DNA of 12,629 bases from contig DXGG01000079.1 of assembly GCA_019114015.1 (NCBI GenBank), positions 1 to 12,629 on the forward strand. Reading direction: 5' to 3'. This document shows positions 1-7,103 of the stretch, one piece after another. Below the pieces are notes generated by a model. That model ran no database searches. It was not told the origin of the DNA and saw only the letters and a program-made list of their open reading frames with translations. Source of the DNA: Candidatus Onthomorpha intestinigallinarum. GTDB lineage: Bacteria > Bacteroidota > Bacteroidia > Bacteroidales > P3. Position 1 is the stretch's first letter; every line of letters starts with the position of its first letter. The position numbers were made by a program, and so were the translations under genes.

Positions 1-16
1 TAAATCGGTTGAGTGT

Positions 17-589
17 TTATTCAAGGGATTTGGCAATGTTGTAGACAACGGTCGGAAAGAATTCCTTTTCGAGCAAGTGGATTTTGTTTGCCACATCCTC
101 GGCAGTGTCTTTCGGCAACACGTCACATTTGGCCTGAAAGATTATGTCACCACTGTCGTACTGTTCGTTCACGTAATGTATCGTTATTCCGCTTTCCTTT
201 TCTTTGTTGTTCACAACGGCATGGTGTACGTTGTGCCCGTACATTCCCTTGCCGCCGTATTTTGGAAGCAGGGCGGGATGGATGTTTATAATCCTGTTCG
301 GATAGGCTTTGATTATGTTGTCGGGGACAAGCCATAGAAAGCCGGCCAGAACCACAAGGTCTATTCCCTTCTCTTCAAGCAGTTGTGTAACTTCATCCGT
401 ATTGTAGAATTGTTCCCTGTTGAAGTAGTGGCTTTCAACCCCCAGCAGTTTTGCTCTTTGCAGAACATAAGCGTTCTTTTTGTTTACAATCAGCAGTTTT
501 GCCACCACATCATCCTTTGTCTTCAGGAATTCGCATATTTGCTGGAAGTTGCTTCCGTTTCCAGATGCGAATATTGCTATCTTTTTCAT
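17..589 (-). CDS. purN: Phosphoribosylglycinamide formyltransferase (GAR transformylase)
   Basis: Transfers a formyl group from 10-formyltetrahydrofolate to glycinamide ribonucleotide, the third step of de novo purine synthesis, in the cytoplasm. The 190-residue product has the usual family length. Visible motifs are the N-terminal phosphate-binding loop around GNGSNF (residues 10-15), the catalytic segment INIHPALLPKYGG with Asn102 and His104, and YDSGD with Asp145, which match the Asn-His-Asp catalytic set of the family. An upstream in-frame ATG would add 21 residues, but those run back into glnN and do not look like PurN. The ATG giving MKKIAIFASG is the natural start. It lies 13 nt after the glnN stop and is probably co-transcribed with it. 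No terminator is visible in the 16 nt left in the window beyond the stop. Confidence 0.97.
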   Translation of the reverse strand: MKKIAIFASGNGSNFQQICEFLKTKDDVVAKLLIVNKKNAYVLQRAKLLGVESHYFNREQFYNTDEVTQLLEEKGIDLVVLAGFLWLVPDNIIKAYPNRIINIHPALLPKYGGKGMYGHNVHHAVVNNKEKESGITIHYVNEQYDSGDIIFQAKCDVLPKDTAEDVANKIHLLEKEFFPTVVYNIAKSLE

Positions 590-602
590 GTTTTTCTCTT
601 TC

Positions 603-2795
603 TTATTTGGTAAACAGTAGTTCTCGGTATTTGGGCAACGGCCATATTTCATCGTCTATTTCCATTTCGAGATGATCTATATGGTCTCTTATCTTGTCCA
701 GGTATGGTTTTACGGTTTCTTCATATGCGAAAGCCTTGTCCTTGTGGCTTGTTATCTGATTTGCAACCTTGCGGGCGTTAATCATTTCTCTTACGAGTAC
801 TTTTATTGCGGTTACCCGTTTCGATATGTCTTTTACAAGCTCTTTTCTGTCGGCACTCATAACTTCATACTCTTCCTCGGGGAATATTTCTTTTAGTCCC
901 ATGAGGTTCTTTAAAAGACGGTTCTGGTATTTTACTGCTGTGGGAACTATGTGGTTTATTGCAAGGTCGCCGAGTACACGACTTTCTATCTGTACCTTCA
1001 TTGTATATTTTTCCAGTTCGACCTCAAGGCGGCTTTGCAGTTCTGTTTCGTTGAATATTTTTTCTTTCAGGAATACTTCTTTTGCCTGTGTGTCTGCATA
1101 GTGCATCAGTGATTGTGGAACGTGGGATATATTCGACAACCCTCTTTTTTCGGCTTCTTTTACCCATTGCTCCGAATAGCCGTCGCCTTCGAATCTTATG
1201 GGTTCGGAAGCTCTGATTGTTTCTTTCAGTGTTCTCATAATGGCATCTTCTTTGCCTATTCCCTTTTCGGTCAGCGAGTCCACTTCTTTTTTGAATGAAT
1301 TGAGCTGGTGCGCCATTGCCGCGTTTATCGCGATCATGGGAGCGGCACAATTGGCGGAAGAGCCTACGGCGCGGAATTCGAATCTGTTGCCTGTAAATGC
1401 AAAGGGAGAAGTGCGGTTTCGGTCTGTTGTGTCAAGCAGTATTTCTGGAATGCGTTCTATGCCGAGTTTCATTGTGGTGCGTTCTTTGGATGTCAATGAC
1501 GATGTGTCTGTGTTTTTTACTATTTCATCCAGAGTGTAGGAGAGTTCTCTACCGAGAAATATGGACAGTATTGCCGGCGGTGCTTCGTTCGCTCCGAGTC
1601 TGTAACAGTTGCCCGCATTGGTTATGGATGCTCTCAAAAGGTCCTGATTCTTGTACACCATCATAAGTACGTTCGCAAGAAATGTAAGGAACAACATGTT
1701 TCCTTTAGGGTTTTTGCCTGGGGCGAAAAGGTTTATTCCGGTATTGGTACAGAGTGACCAGTTGTTGTGTTTGCCTGAGCCGTTAACGCCTTCATACGGT
1801 TTTTCATGGAGCAACACTACGAATTTGTGTTTGCGGGCAATACGCTTCATGATGTCCATTACGAGTTGGTTGTGGTCATTGGCCAGATTTACGTTTTCGA
1901 ATATTGGAGCCAGTTCGAATTGGTTTGGAGCTACCTCGTTGTGACGTGTCTTTACCGGGATGCCGAGTTTGTGACATTCCATTTCCAGTTCTTTCATAAA
2001 GGAAGTTACTCTTGGCGGGATGGAGCCGAAATAATGGTCTTCCAGTTGCTGGTCTTTTGCGGAGGAGTGACCCATGAGGGTTCTCCCTGTGAGACAGATA
2101 TCCGGACGGGCATTGTATAAGGCAAGGTCCACAAGGAAATATTCCTGTTCCCATCCTAAGTTGGCATATACCTTTGATATGTTTCGATCGAACAGTTGGC
2201 ATACTTTTGTTGCAGCCTTGTCAACGGCTGACAACGCTTTGAGCAAGGGAGTCTTGTAGTCGAGGGCTTCTCCCGTATATGATATGAATATTGTAGGTAT
2301 GCATAATGTTTGATCCACTATGAATGCTGGAGAGGATACGTCCCAAGCTGTGTAACCTCTTGCCTCGAAAGTGTTGCGGATACCGCCGTTGGGAAATGAA
2401 GACGCATCGGGTTCCTGTTGTACTAGCAGTTTGCCGGAAAATCTTTCTATGACATCACAACCGTCCGTGCCGAATTCAATGAATCCGTCGTGCTTTTCCG
2501 CCGTCCCGTCAGTCAAAGGCTGAAACCAGTGTGTGTAATGGGTTGCATTCTTGGATTTGGCCCAGCTTTTCATGCCGTTGGCAATCAGGTCCGCCATTTC
2601 TCTGCTGATGGGACTGCCTTTGTCTATGGCTTCCATCACGGCATTAAAGGCTTCTTTCGGCAGATATTCCTGCATTCGTTTGCGGTTGAATACATTGCAT
2701 CCGAAATAGTCGGATAGTTTGTCGGATGGGGTTGTCACTTCCAGAGGTTGTCTGTTTGACAGTTCTTGTAATGCATGGAATCTGATTTTTGACAT
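603..2795 (-). CDS. glnN: Glutamine synthetase type III
   Basis: ATP-dependent synthesis of glutamine from glutamate and ammonium; cytoplasmic. At 730 residues it has the length of the large type III family (GSIII), far longer than the roughly 450-residue type I enzymes. Visible motifs in order are a GSIII-type N-terminal domain with THWFQPLTDGTAEKHDGF (about 87-104), WEQEYF (215-220, metal-binding glutamates), HNEVAPNQFE (285-294), GSGKHNNWSL (339-348) and RTSPFAFTGNRFEFRAVGSS (461-480, nucleotide and glutamate site). The C-terminal part is long and helical. The chosen ATG gives MSKIRFHALQ. A start 24 codons further upstream would have to lie upstream of the -7 promoter element, so it is unlikely. 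It is the first gene of a probable glnN-purN transcript and is divergent from acpP. Confidence 0.97.
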   Translation of the reverse strand: MSKIRFHALQELSNRQPLEVTTPSDKLSDYFGCNVFNRKRMQEYLPKEAFNAVMEAIDKGSPISREMADLIANGMKSWAKSKNATHYTHWFQPLTDGTAEKHDGFIEFGTDGCDVIERFSGKLLVQQEPDASSFPNGGIRNTFEARGYTAWDVSSPAFIVDQTLCIPTIFISYTGEALDYKTPLLKALSAVDKAATKVCQLFDRNISKVYANLGWEQEYFLVDLALYNARPDICLTGRTLMGHSSAKDQQLEDHYFGSIPPRVTSFMKELEMECHKLGIPVKTRHNEVAPNQFELAPIFENVNLANDHNQLVMDIMKRIARKHKFVVLLHEKPYEGVNGSGKHNNWSLCTNTGINLFAPGKNPKGNMLFLTFLANVLMMVYKNQDLLRASITNAGNCYRLGANEAPPAILSIFLGRELSYTLDEIVKNTDTSSLTSKERTTMKLGIERIPEILLDTTDRNRTSPFAFTGNRFEFRAVGSSANCAAPMIAINAAMAHQLNSFKKEVDSLTEKGIGKEDAIMRTLKETIRASEPIRFEGDGYSEQWVKEAEKRGLSNISHVPQSLMHYADTQAKEVFLKEKIFNETELQSRLEVELEKYTMKVQIESRVLGDLAINHIVPTAVKYQNRLLKNLMGLKEIFPEEEYEVMSADRKELVKDISKRVTAIKVLVREMINARKVANQITSHKDKAFAYEETVKPYLDKIRDHIDHLEMEIDDEIWPLPKYRELLFTK

Positions 2796-2813
2796 AATAA
2801 TTATTTTATTCTG

Positions 2814-2821
2814 CAAAGATA
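2814..2821 (-). promoter_or_regulatory. Predicted -7 promoter element of glnN-purN
   Basis: Read on the minus strand this is TATCTTTG followed by CAG, an exact match to the Bacteroidota -7 consensus TAnnTTTG, 18 bases upstream of the glnN start codon. No TTTG-like -33 element is seen 19-21 bp further upstream, so the promoter may be weak or may need an activator. The assignment is by motif only. Confidence 0.65.
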
Positions 2822-2867
2822 GGTAATTTAGGAGAAAAAATTGTTTTGTATCGATTTTGTTTTGCAC

Positions 2868-2884
2868 TTTGAAGCGATTTGAAG
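2868..2884. repeat. Direct repeat TTTGAAG-cga-TTTGAAG between divergent promoters
   Basis: Two identical 7-bp copies, TTTGAAG, start exactly 10 bp apart, so they would lie on the same face of the helix. They sit upstream of the glnN promoter in the glnN/acpP divergent region. That arrangement is typical of a transcription-factor site. The repeat is plain in the sequence; a role in controlling glnN is inference. Confidence 0.4.
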
Positions 2885-2972
2885 TGGGATATATATGCTT
2901 AATAACTTTTATGCCAATATCTTATTTATCAGGTCATTAATCGTTTTAAACGGGTATTTTTCCCGCTTTTTT

Positions 2973-3004
2973 TTTGTCCATGTAGACTTTTTTTTGTTTC
3001 TTTG
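2973..3004 (+). promoter_or_regulatory. Predicted promoter of the acpP-fabF-rnc-lipA run
   Basis: A TTTG -33 element (2973-2976) is followed after 20 bp by TTTCTTTG (2997-3004), a one-mismatch version of the Bacteroidota -7 consensus TAnnTTTG, and then by CAG. The acpP start codon is 30 nt downstream. Element sequence and spacing both fit the Bacteroidota housekeeping sigma factor. A GC stem of only 4 bp (2951-2954 with 2962-2965) lies just upstream and runs into the T-rich -33 region. Confidence 0.55.
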
Positions 3005-3034
3005 CAGACCAGTTTAATTCAAAAACTTATGAAT

Positions 3035-3274
3035 ATGTCTGAGATTGCAACAAAAGTAGTAGCTATCGTAGTAGATAAGCTAGGTGTAGAAGAAAGTCAA
3101 GTTACCCCTGAAGCTAATTTCACAAGCGACTTGGGAGCAGATTCATTAGACACGGTAGAGTTGATTATGGAATTGGAAAAGGAATTCAATATTTCCATTC
3201 CTGACGATCAAGCAGAGAAAATTGCAACTGTTGGTGATGCGATAGCATACATCGAGAACGCAACAAAGAAATAA
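3035..3274 (+). CDS. acpP: Acyl carrier protein
   Basis: Carries growing acyl chains on a 4'-phosphopantetheine arm during type II fatty acid synthesis in the cytoplasm. It also supplies octanoyl-ACP for lipoylation. The product is a 79-residue acidic protein of normal ACP size. The attachment serine is Ser37 in GADSLDTVEL, the classic DSL motif, and the four-helix pattern is readable to the end. The start MSEIATKVV was preferred; an ATG two codons upstream (3029) would give MNMSEI and cannot be excluded. fabF follows 12 nt later, the usual acpP-fabF pair, so the carrier and its condensing enzyme are made together. Confidence 0.97.
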   Translation: MSEIATKVVAIVVDKLGVEESQVTPEANFTSDLGADSLDTVELIMELEKEFNISIPDDQAEKIATVGDAIAYIENATKK

Positions 3275-3286
3275 TTTCATTTCGTT

Positions 3287-4537
3287 ATGGAAATGAGACG
3301 AGTTGTCGTTACGGGTTTAGGTTCACTTACTCCTATAGGCAATACTGTTGATGAATATTGGCAGTCTTTGCTTGACGGAGTAAGTGGAGCTGACTTTATT
3401 ACCCAGTTTGACGCATCATTGGCCAAGACAAAATTTGCTTGTGAATTAAAAGGTTTTGATGTAGGTCAGTATTTCGACAAGAAAGAAGCAAAAAAATATG
3501 ATAAGTTTTCACAATATGGAATAGTTGCGGCGGAACAGGCTGTCAAGGATTCTTGTATTGATTTTGAAAACGAAAACAAGGACAGATGCGGTGTCATTTG
3601 GGCATCCGGCATAGGCGGTATCATAACTTTCCAGGAAGAGATAACCAATTTTGTCAAGGGGGACGGTTCTTTGAGGTTTAGTCCTTTCTTCATTCCCAAA
3701 ATGATAGCGGATATATGCGCCGGACATATTTCAATGAAATACGATTTGAGAGGACCTAACTTCGCCACTGTGTCTGCGTGTGCCTCATCTGCACATGCAA
3801 TAGCCGATGCTTTTTTGTATATCAAATTGAGCAAGGCGGATATTTTGCTTTGTGGCGGTAGCGAAGCTGCCATATCTCATGCAGGAATAGGAGGTTTCAG
3901 TTCCATGCATGCGATTTCACAGAGAAATGATGATCCCAAGACTGCTTCAAGGCCTTTTGATAAAGACAGGGATGGTTTTGTTTTGGGAGAGGGAGCAGGT
4001 GCGTTGGTGCTTGAGGAATATGAACATGCGGTTAGAAGAGGCGCGAAAATTTACGCGGAAATATGTGGAGCGGGTCTTACTGCAGATGCGTATCATATTA
4101 CTGCTCCGCATCCGGAAGGCAGAGGAGCGTTCTCGGCGATGCGGGAGGCGATGCGGGAAGCCGGATTTACCACTTCTGATGTTCAACATATAAATACGCA
4201 TGGAACATCTACCCCATTGGGCGATATAGCCGAAATAAAGGCTATTGAAAAATTGTTTGAGGCTCAAGCGAAAAATATAAATATTAATTCTACAAAATCT
4301 ATGACAGGACATTTGTTGGGAGCGACTGGAGCGGTTGAAGCGATAGCAACTGTATTGGCTATTTACAATGGAATCGTTCCTCCTACAATAAACCATTTTA
4401 CGGATGATCCTGAATTACCGGATTTGAATTATACGTTTGGAAAACCTCAAAAGCGAGACATAACAGGAGCTTTGAGTAATACTTTCGGATTCGGAGGACA
4501 TAATGTATGTCTTGCCTTTAAAAAGTTTGTCAAATAG
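3287..4537 (+). CDS. fabF: 3-oxoacyl-[acyl-carrier-protein] synthase II
   Basis: Elongating condensing enzyme of type II fatty acid synthesis: it joins acyl-enzyme and malonyl-ACP to give 3-oxoacyl-ACP and CO2. The 416-residue length is normal. The thiolase-fold catalytic triad is complete: Cys165 in TVSACASSAH, His305 in NTHGTSTPLGD and His342 in TGHLLGATGA. The glycine-rich C-terminal NTFGFGGHN (398-406) is also present. The Cys-His-His triad separates it from the FabH class. It lies between acpP and rnc, and its stop codon is 2 nt from the rnc start, so rnc translation is probably coupled to it. A 12-bp near-perfect tandem repeat at 4136-4159 encodes AMRE twice without obvious disturbance of the fold. 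Confidence 0.97.
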   Translation: MEMRRVVVTGLGSLTPIGNTVDEYWQSLLDGVSGADFITQFDASLAKTKFACELKGFDVGQYFDKKEAKKYDKFSQYGIVAAEQAVKDSCIDFENENKDRCGVIWASGIGGIITFQEEITNFVKGDGSLRFSPFFIPKMIADICAGHISMKYDLRGPNFATVSACASSAHAIADAFLYIKLSKADILLCGGSEAAISHAGIGGFSSMHAISQRNDDPKTASRPFDKDRDGFVLGEGAGALVLEEYEHAVRRGAKIYAEICGAGLTADAYHITAPHPEGRGAFSAMREAMREAGFTTSDVQHINTHGTSTPLGDIAEIKAIEKLFEAQAKNININSTKSMTGHLLGATGAVEAIATVLAIYNGIVPPTINHFTDDPELPDLNYTFGKPQKRDITGALSNTFGFGGHNVCLAFKKFVK

Positions 4538-4539
4538 CG

Positions 4540-5298
4540 ATGTTTGTTTTCTTAGGGACTAAAAAGCAAAAGGAAAATAAGAAATTATTGGATTTTTTGA
4601 GAAATATTCTTGGGTGTAAACCTAAGAATATTTCTCTTTATAGGCTTAGTTTGATACACAAATCGTGTTCTCATAAAGACGCTTTTGGGTATAAAAAGAA
4701 TAATGAGAGATTGGAGTATCTAGGTGATGCTGTTTTAAGTGCGATAGTAGGAGATTTTCTGTTTAAAAAATATCCTCATAAGGGAGAAGGTTTTTTGACG
4801 GAAATGAGATCTAAAATAGTAAGCCGTAACAGTTTAAATAAATTATCTTGTAAAATAGGGCTGTCCAAACTTGTAGAATGTAACAAAATGGTAGGCTCTG
4901 GTCAGTATGCTTCAATTGATGGTGACGCGTTTGAGGCCTTGATTGGCGCACTTTATCTGGATAAAGGTTATGATTTTACATATAAGGTTTTGATTAATAA
5001 ATTGTTTCCGCTTTATCTTGATATGGATGAATTGGAAAATAAGACGTGGAATTATAAAAGTAAGATTATAGACTGGTGCCAGAAAAACAAGAAGGACATA
5101 TCGTTTAAAGTGGTAGATGTAATCGAAGTAAACCATAGGAAACAATACAATGTACAAGTTTTTATAGATAAGGTTGGGGAGGAGACAGCAGTAGATTTTT
5201 CTATAAAGGCAGCGGAACAACTGGCTTCCGAGAAAACTTTTAAAAAGATATTGGAACGGGAAGAAGACAAAAAAATCGTATTGGAAGATGGAGAATAA
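4540..5298 (+). CDS. rnc: Ribonuclease III
   Basis: Double-strand-specific endoribonuclease used in rRNA and mRNA processing. The 252-residue product has the catalytic RIII domain first: signature NERLEYLGD (55-63; Glu56, Glu59 and Asp63 match E. coli 38, 41 and 45), Glu83, and DAFEALIGALYLD (129-141; Asp129 and Glu132 match the catalytic E. coli Asp114 and Glu117). A double-stranded-RNA-binding domain follows from about 172 to 240. That domain is divergent: where the family usually has GxGxSKKxAEQ, this protein reads AVDFSIKAAEQ (217-227). The start is 2 nt after the fabF stop with no clear ribosome site, suggesting coupling. The end overlaps lipA by 11 nt. A strong hairpin lies within its coding sequence at 4599-4636. 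Confidence 0.95.
   Translation: MFVFLGTKKQKENKKLLDFLRNILGCKPKNISLYRLSLIHKSCSHKDAFGYKKNNERLEYLGDAVLSAIVGDFLFKKYPHKGEGFLTEMRSKIVSRNSLNKLSCKIGLSKLVECNKMVGSGQYASIDGDAFEALIGALYLDKGYDFTYKVLINKLFPLYLDMDELENKTWNYKSKIIDWCQKNKKDISFKVVDVIEVNHRKQYNVQVFIDKVGEETAVDFSIKAAEQLASEKTFKKILEREEDKKIVLEDGE
4599..4636 (+). promoter_or_regulatory. Long RNA hairpin inside the 5' part of rnc
   Basis: The left arm GAGAAATATTCTTGGG (4599-4614) and right arm CCTAAGAATATTTCTC (4621-4636) pair over 16 consecutive positions, 15 Watson-Crick and one G-U (4612 with 4623). The 6-nt loop UGUAAA can close by one more U-A pair, leaving GUAA, a GNRA tetraloop. The hairpin covers roughly codons 20-33 of rnc. No U-run follows it, so it is not an intrinsic terminator. 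In E. coli, RNase III cuts a stem in its own leader to limit its synthesis; a comparable role here is inference. The pairing itself is certain from the sequence. Confidence 0.6.
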
Positions 5299-6160
5299 AT
5301 TGGAAAGAAAGCCTGAATGGTTGAAAATAAAACTCGAAACAAAAGAGAATTATACCAAGGTCAAGAAGATTGTAGAATTAAACAAACTTCATACGATTTG
5401 TTCCAGTGGAAAATGTCCTAATATAGGACAATGTTGGAGTATAGGTACTGCGACATTTATGATTTCCGGTGATATTTGTACGCGTAGTTGTAAGTTTTGT
5501 GCTACGAGGACAGGAGTCCCTTTGGAATTAGATAAAGAAGAACCTGCGAAAATAGCTGAATCCGTGAAGTTGATGCATTTGAGGCATTGTGTTGTTACAT
5601 CTGTTGACAGGGATGATTTGGAGGATAAGGGAGCTAATCATTGGGCACAAACAATAAGGGCGGTAAAAAAAGAAAATCCAAATACAATAATTGAAGTACT
5701 GACACCTGATTTTGACGGCAGGAAGGATCTTTTATCCATTGTTTTCGAAGCAAAACCCGATATATTCGGACATAATATGGAAACGGTCGGAAGATTGTCC
5801 GATATAACGAGAAGCAGAGCGAAATATGACGTAAGTTTAAGCGTGCTTTCAATTGCATCCGAAGCCGGGTTTATTACCAAGACAGGTATAATGCTTGGAT
5901 TGGGGGAAACAGAGGATGAGGTTGTATCTCTTATGAGAGATGTAAGAAATGCCGGGGTTAATTTGATGACATTGGGTCAATATCTGCAACCCACAAAAAA
6001 ACATTTGCCGGTGTACGAGTACATAACGCCCGAACAATTTGACAGATATAGGCAAATAGGAATGGATATGGGCTTTGATAACGTTGAAAGCGGCCCATTG
6101 GTACGTTCTTCTTATATGGCAGAAAAAACTTTTGTGGAATCCAGATTAAAACAAGATTAG
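5288..6160 (+). CDS. lipA: Lipoyl synthase (radical SAM)
   Basis: Inserts two sulfur atoms into octanoyl groups on E2 and H-protein lipoyl domains, making the lipoyl cofactor of pyruvate dehydrogenase-type complexes and the glycine cleavage system. The 290-residue product shows both iron-sulfur sites: the auxiliary-cluster cysteines Cys38, Cys43 and Cys49 (CSSGKCPNIGQC) and the radical-SAM cysteines Cys64, Cys68 and Cys71 (CTRSCKFC). GHNMETV (161-167) and the C-terminal RSSY (273-276), whose serine ligates the auxiliary cluster in LipA, are present. The ATG lies inside the 3' end of rnc, an 11-nt overlap in another frame that implies translational coupling. Its octanoyl substrate derives from ACP, encoded three genes upstream. 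The lipB octanoyltransferase gene is not in the window. Confidence 0.96.
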   Translation: MENKLERKPEWLKIKLETKENYTKVKKIVELNKLHTICSSGKCPNIGQCWSIGTATFMISGDICTRSCKFCATRTGVPLELDKEEPAKIAESVKLMHLRHCVVTSVDRDDLEDKGANHWAQTIRAVKKENPNTIIEVLTPDFDGRKDLLSIVFEAKPDIFGHNMETVGRLSDITRSRAKYDVSLSVLSIASEAGFITKTGIMLGLGETEDEVVSLMRDVRNAGVNLMTLGQYLQPTKKHLPVYEYITPEQFDRYRQIGMDMGFDNVESGPLVRSSYMAEKTFVESRLKQD

Positions 6161-6169
6161 TTATCAGTA

Positions 6170-7075
6170 TTAAATCACACCTCTTATATCCCAGATGTGG
6201 TTTATTTTATGGCGTTCGAGGTATTCGTTCATTCCGTTGATTACTTCCAGTCCTATTCGCGGGTTTATAAAGTTTTGTGTTCCAATTTGTATGGCGCTTG
6301 CACCTGCAAGTATGTACTCTATTGCATCTGTTGCATTGGTAATGCCGCCTAACCCTATGATAGGGATTTTTACCGCTTTATATGTTTGATATACGCATCT
6401 CAAACCTATAGGTTTTATTGCAGGACCTGACAGGCCTGCTGTTATGGTGGAAAGCAAGGCTTTTCTTTTTTCTGCATCTATTGCCATTGCCAATACGGTA
6501 TTTATCATCGATAGAGAATCCGCGCCGGCATCCTCAACCGCTTTGGCTATATCAACTATGGACGTAACATTTGGTGTAAGTTTCACAATCAGATGTTTTG
6601 AATATACGCGTCTTACATTACTTACGACCTCAAATGCCATATTAGGATCCGTACCGAAGCCCATACCGCCTTTTTTCACGTTGGGGCAAGAAATATTAAG
6701 TTCAATGGCATGTATCTTCTCCAACTCGTTTATTTTTTCGGCTACAGTTACATATTCTTCTATGTCGGAGCCGGATACATTGACAATCATGTTGGTATCG
6801 TAGTCTTTTATCCTATTGTAGATAGAATTGCAGAAATAGTCCACGCCCTTGTTTTGCAATCCTACTGCATTTATCATGCCCATTGGAGTTTCGCACATTC
6901 TTGGAGAAGGATTTCCTTCGCGTTTGTTTCCGGTAGTCCCTTTTACTATTATGGCACCGAGAGCCTGTATATCGAAAAAATCAGTGTATTCCTCTCCGAA
7001 ACCGAATGTACCTGAAGCAGTCATTACGGGATTTTTCAAGTTCAGATTCCCTATAGATATTTTCAATCTGTCCAT
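6170..7075 (-). CDS. pyrD: Dihydroorotate dehydrogenase B, catalytic subunit
   Basis: Oxidises dihydroorotate to orotate in pyrimidine synthesis, passing electrons from FMN to the PyrK subunit and then to NAD+. From the chosen start the product has 301 residues. NPVMTASGTFGFG (15-27) and VKGTT (44-48) open the FMN barrel. NISCPNV carries the catalytic base Cys130, which marks the class 1B cytosolic enzyme rather than the membrane type with serine. GGIT (243-246) is part of the phosphate-binding end of the barrel. The start MDRLKISIGN was preferred because GGAGG lies upstream of it. An in-frame ATG 21 nt earlier (7096) would place that GGAGG inside the coding sequence. It follows pyrK by 28 nt. 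Confidence 0.95.
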   Translation of the reverse strand: MDRLKISIGNLNLKNPVMTASGTFGFGEEYTDFFDIQALGAIIVKGTTGNKREGNPSPRMCETPMGMINAVGLQNKGVDYFCNSIYNRIKDYDTNMIVNVSGSDIEEYVTVAEKINELEKIHAIELNISCPNVKKGGMGFGTDPNMAFEVVSNVRRVYSKHLIVKLTPNVTSIVDIAKAVEDAGADSLSMINTVLAMAIDAEKRKALLSTITAGLSGPAIKPIGLRCVYQTYKAVKIPIIGLGGITNATDAIEYILAGASAIQIGTQNFINPRIGLEVINGMNEYLERHKINHIWDIRGVI

Positions 7076-7087
7076 TTGTTTGTATAT

Positions 7088-7092
7088 CCTCC
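7088..7092 (-). promoter_or_regulatory. GGAGG ribosome-binding site of pyrD
   Basis: On the minus strand GGAGG stands 12 nt upstream of the ATG at 7075. The spacing is slightly long, but this is one of the few clear Shine-Dalgarno-like sequences in the window and it argues for the shorter PyrD start. Confidence 0.4.
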
Positions 7093-7103
7093 GCATTTAT
7101 TCA

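Noticed and set aside
1024..1350. Open frame of about 108 codons on the minus strand inside glnN, and many similar frames across the window
   Set aside because: They overlap well-supported genes in other frames, match no family I recognise, and have unlikely composition; they are shadows of the real genes.
2951..2976. CGGG-tattttt-CCCG followed by a T-run upstream of acpP, looking like a terminator
   Set aside because: The stem has only 4 bp and no plus-strand gene lies upstream to terminate. The T-run is better explained as part of the acpP -33 region.
4136..4159. 12-bp tandem repeat GCGATGCGGGAG/GCGATGCGGGAA in fabF
   Set aside because: The encoded AMREAMREAG aligns without extra length to the normal helix of this enzyme, so it is probably a codon-level coincidence and not an insertion.
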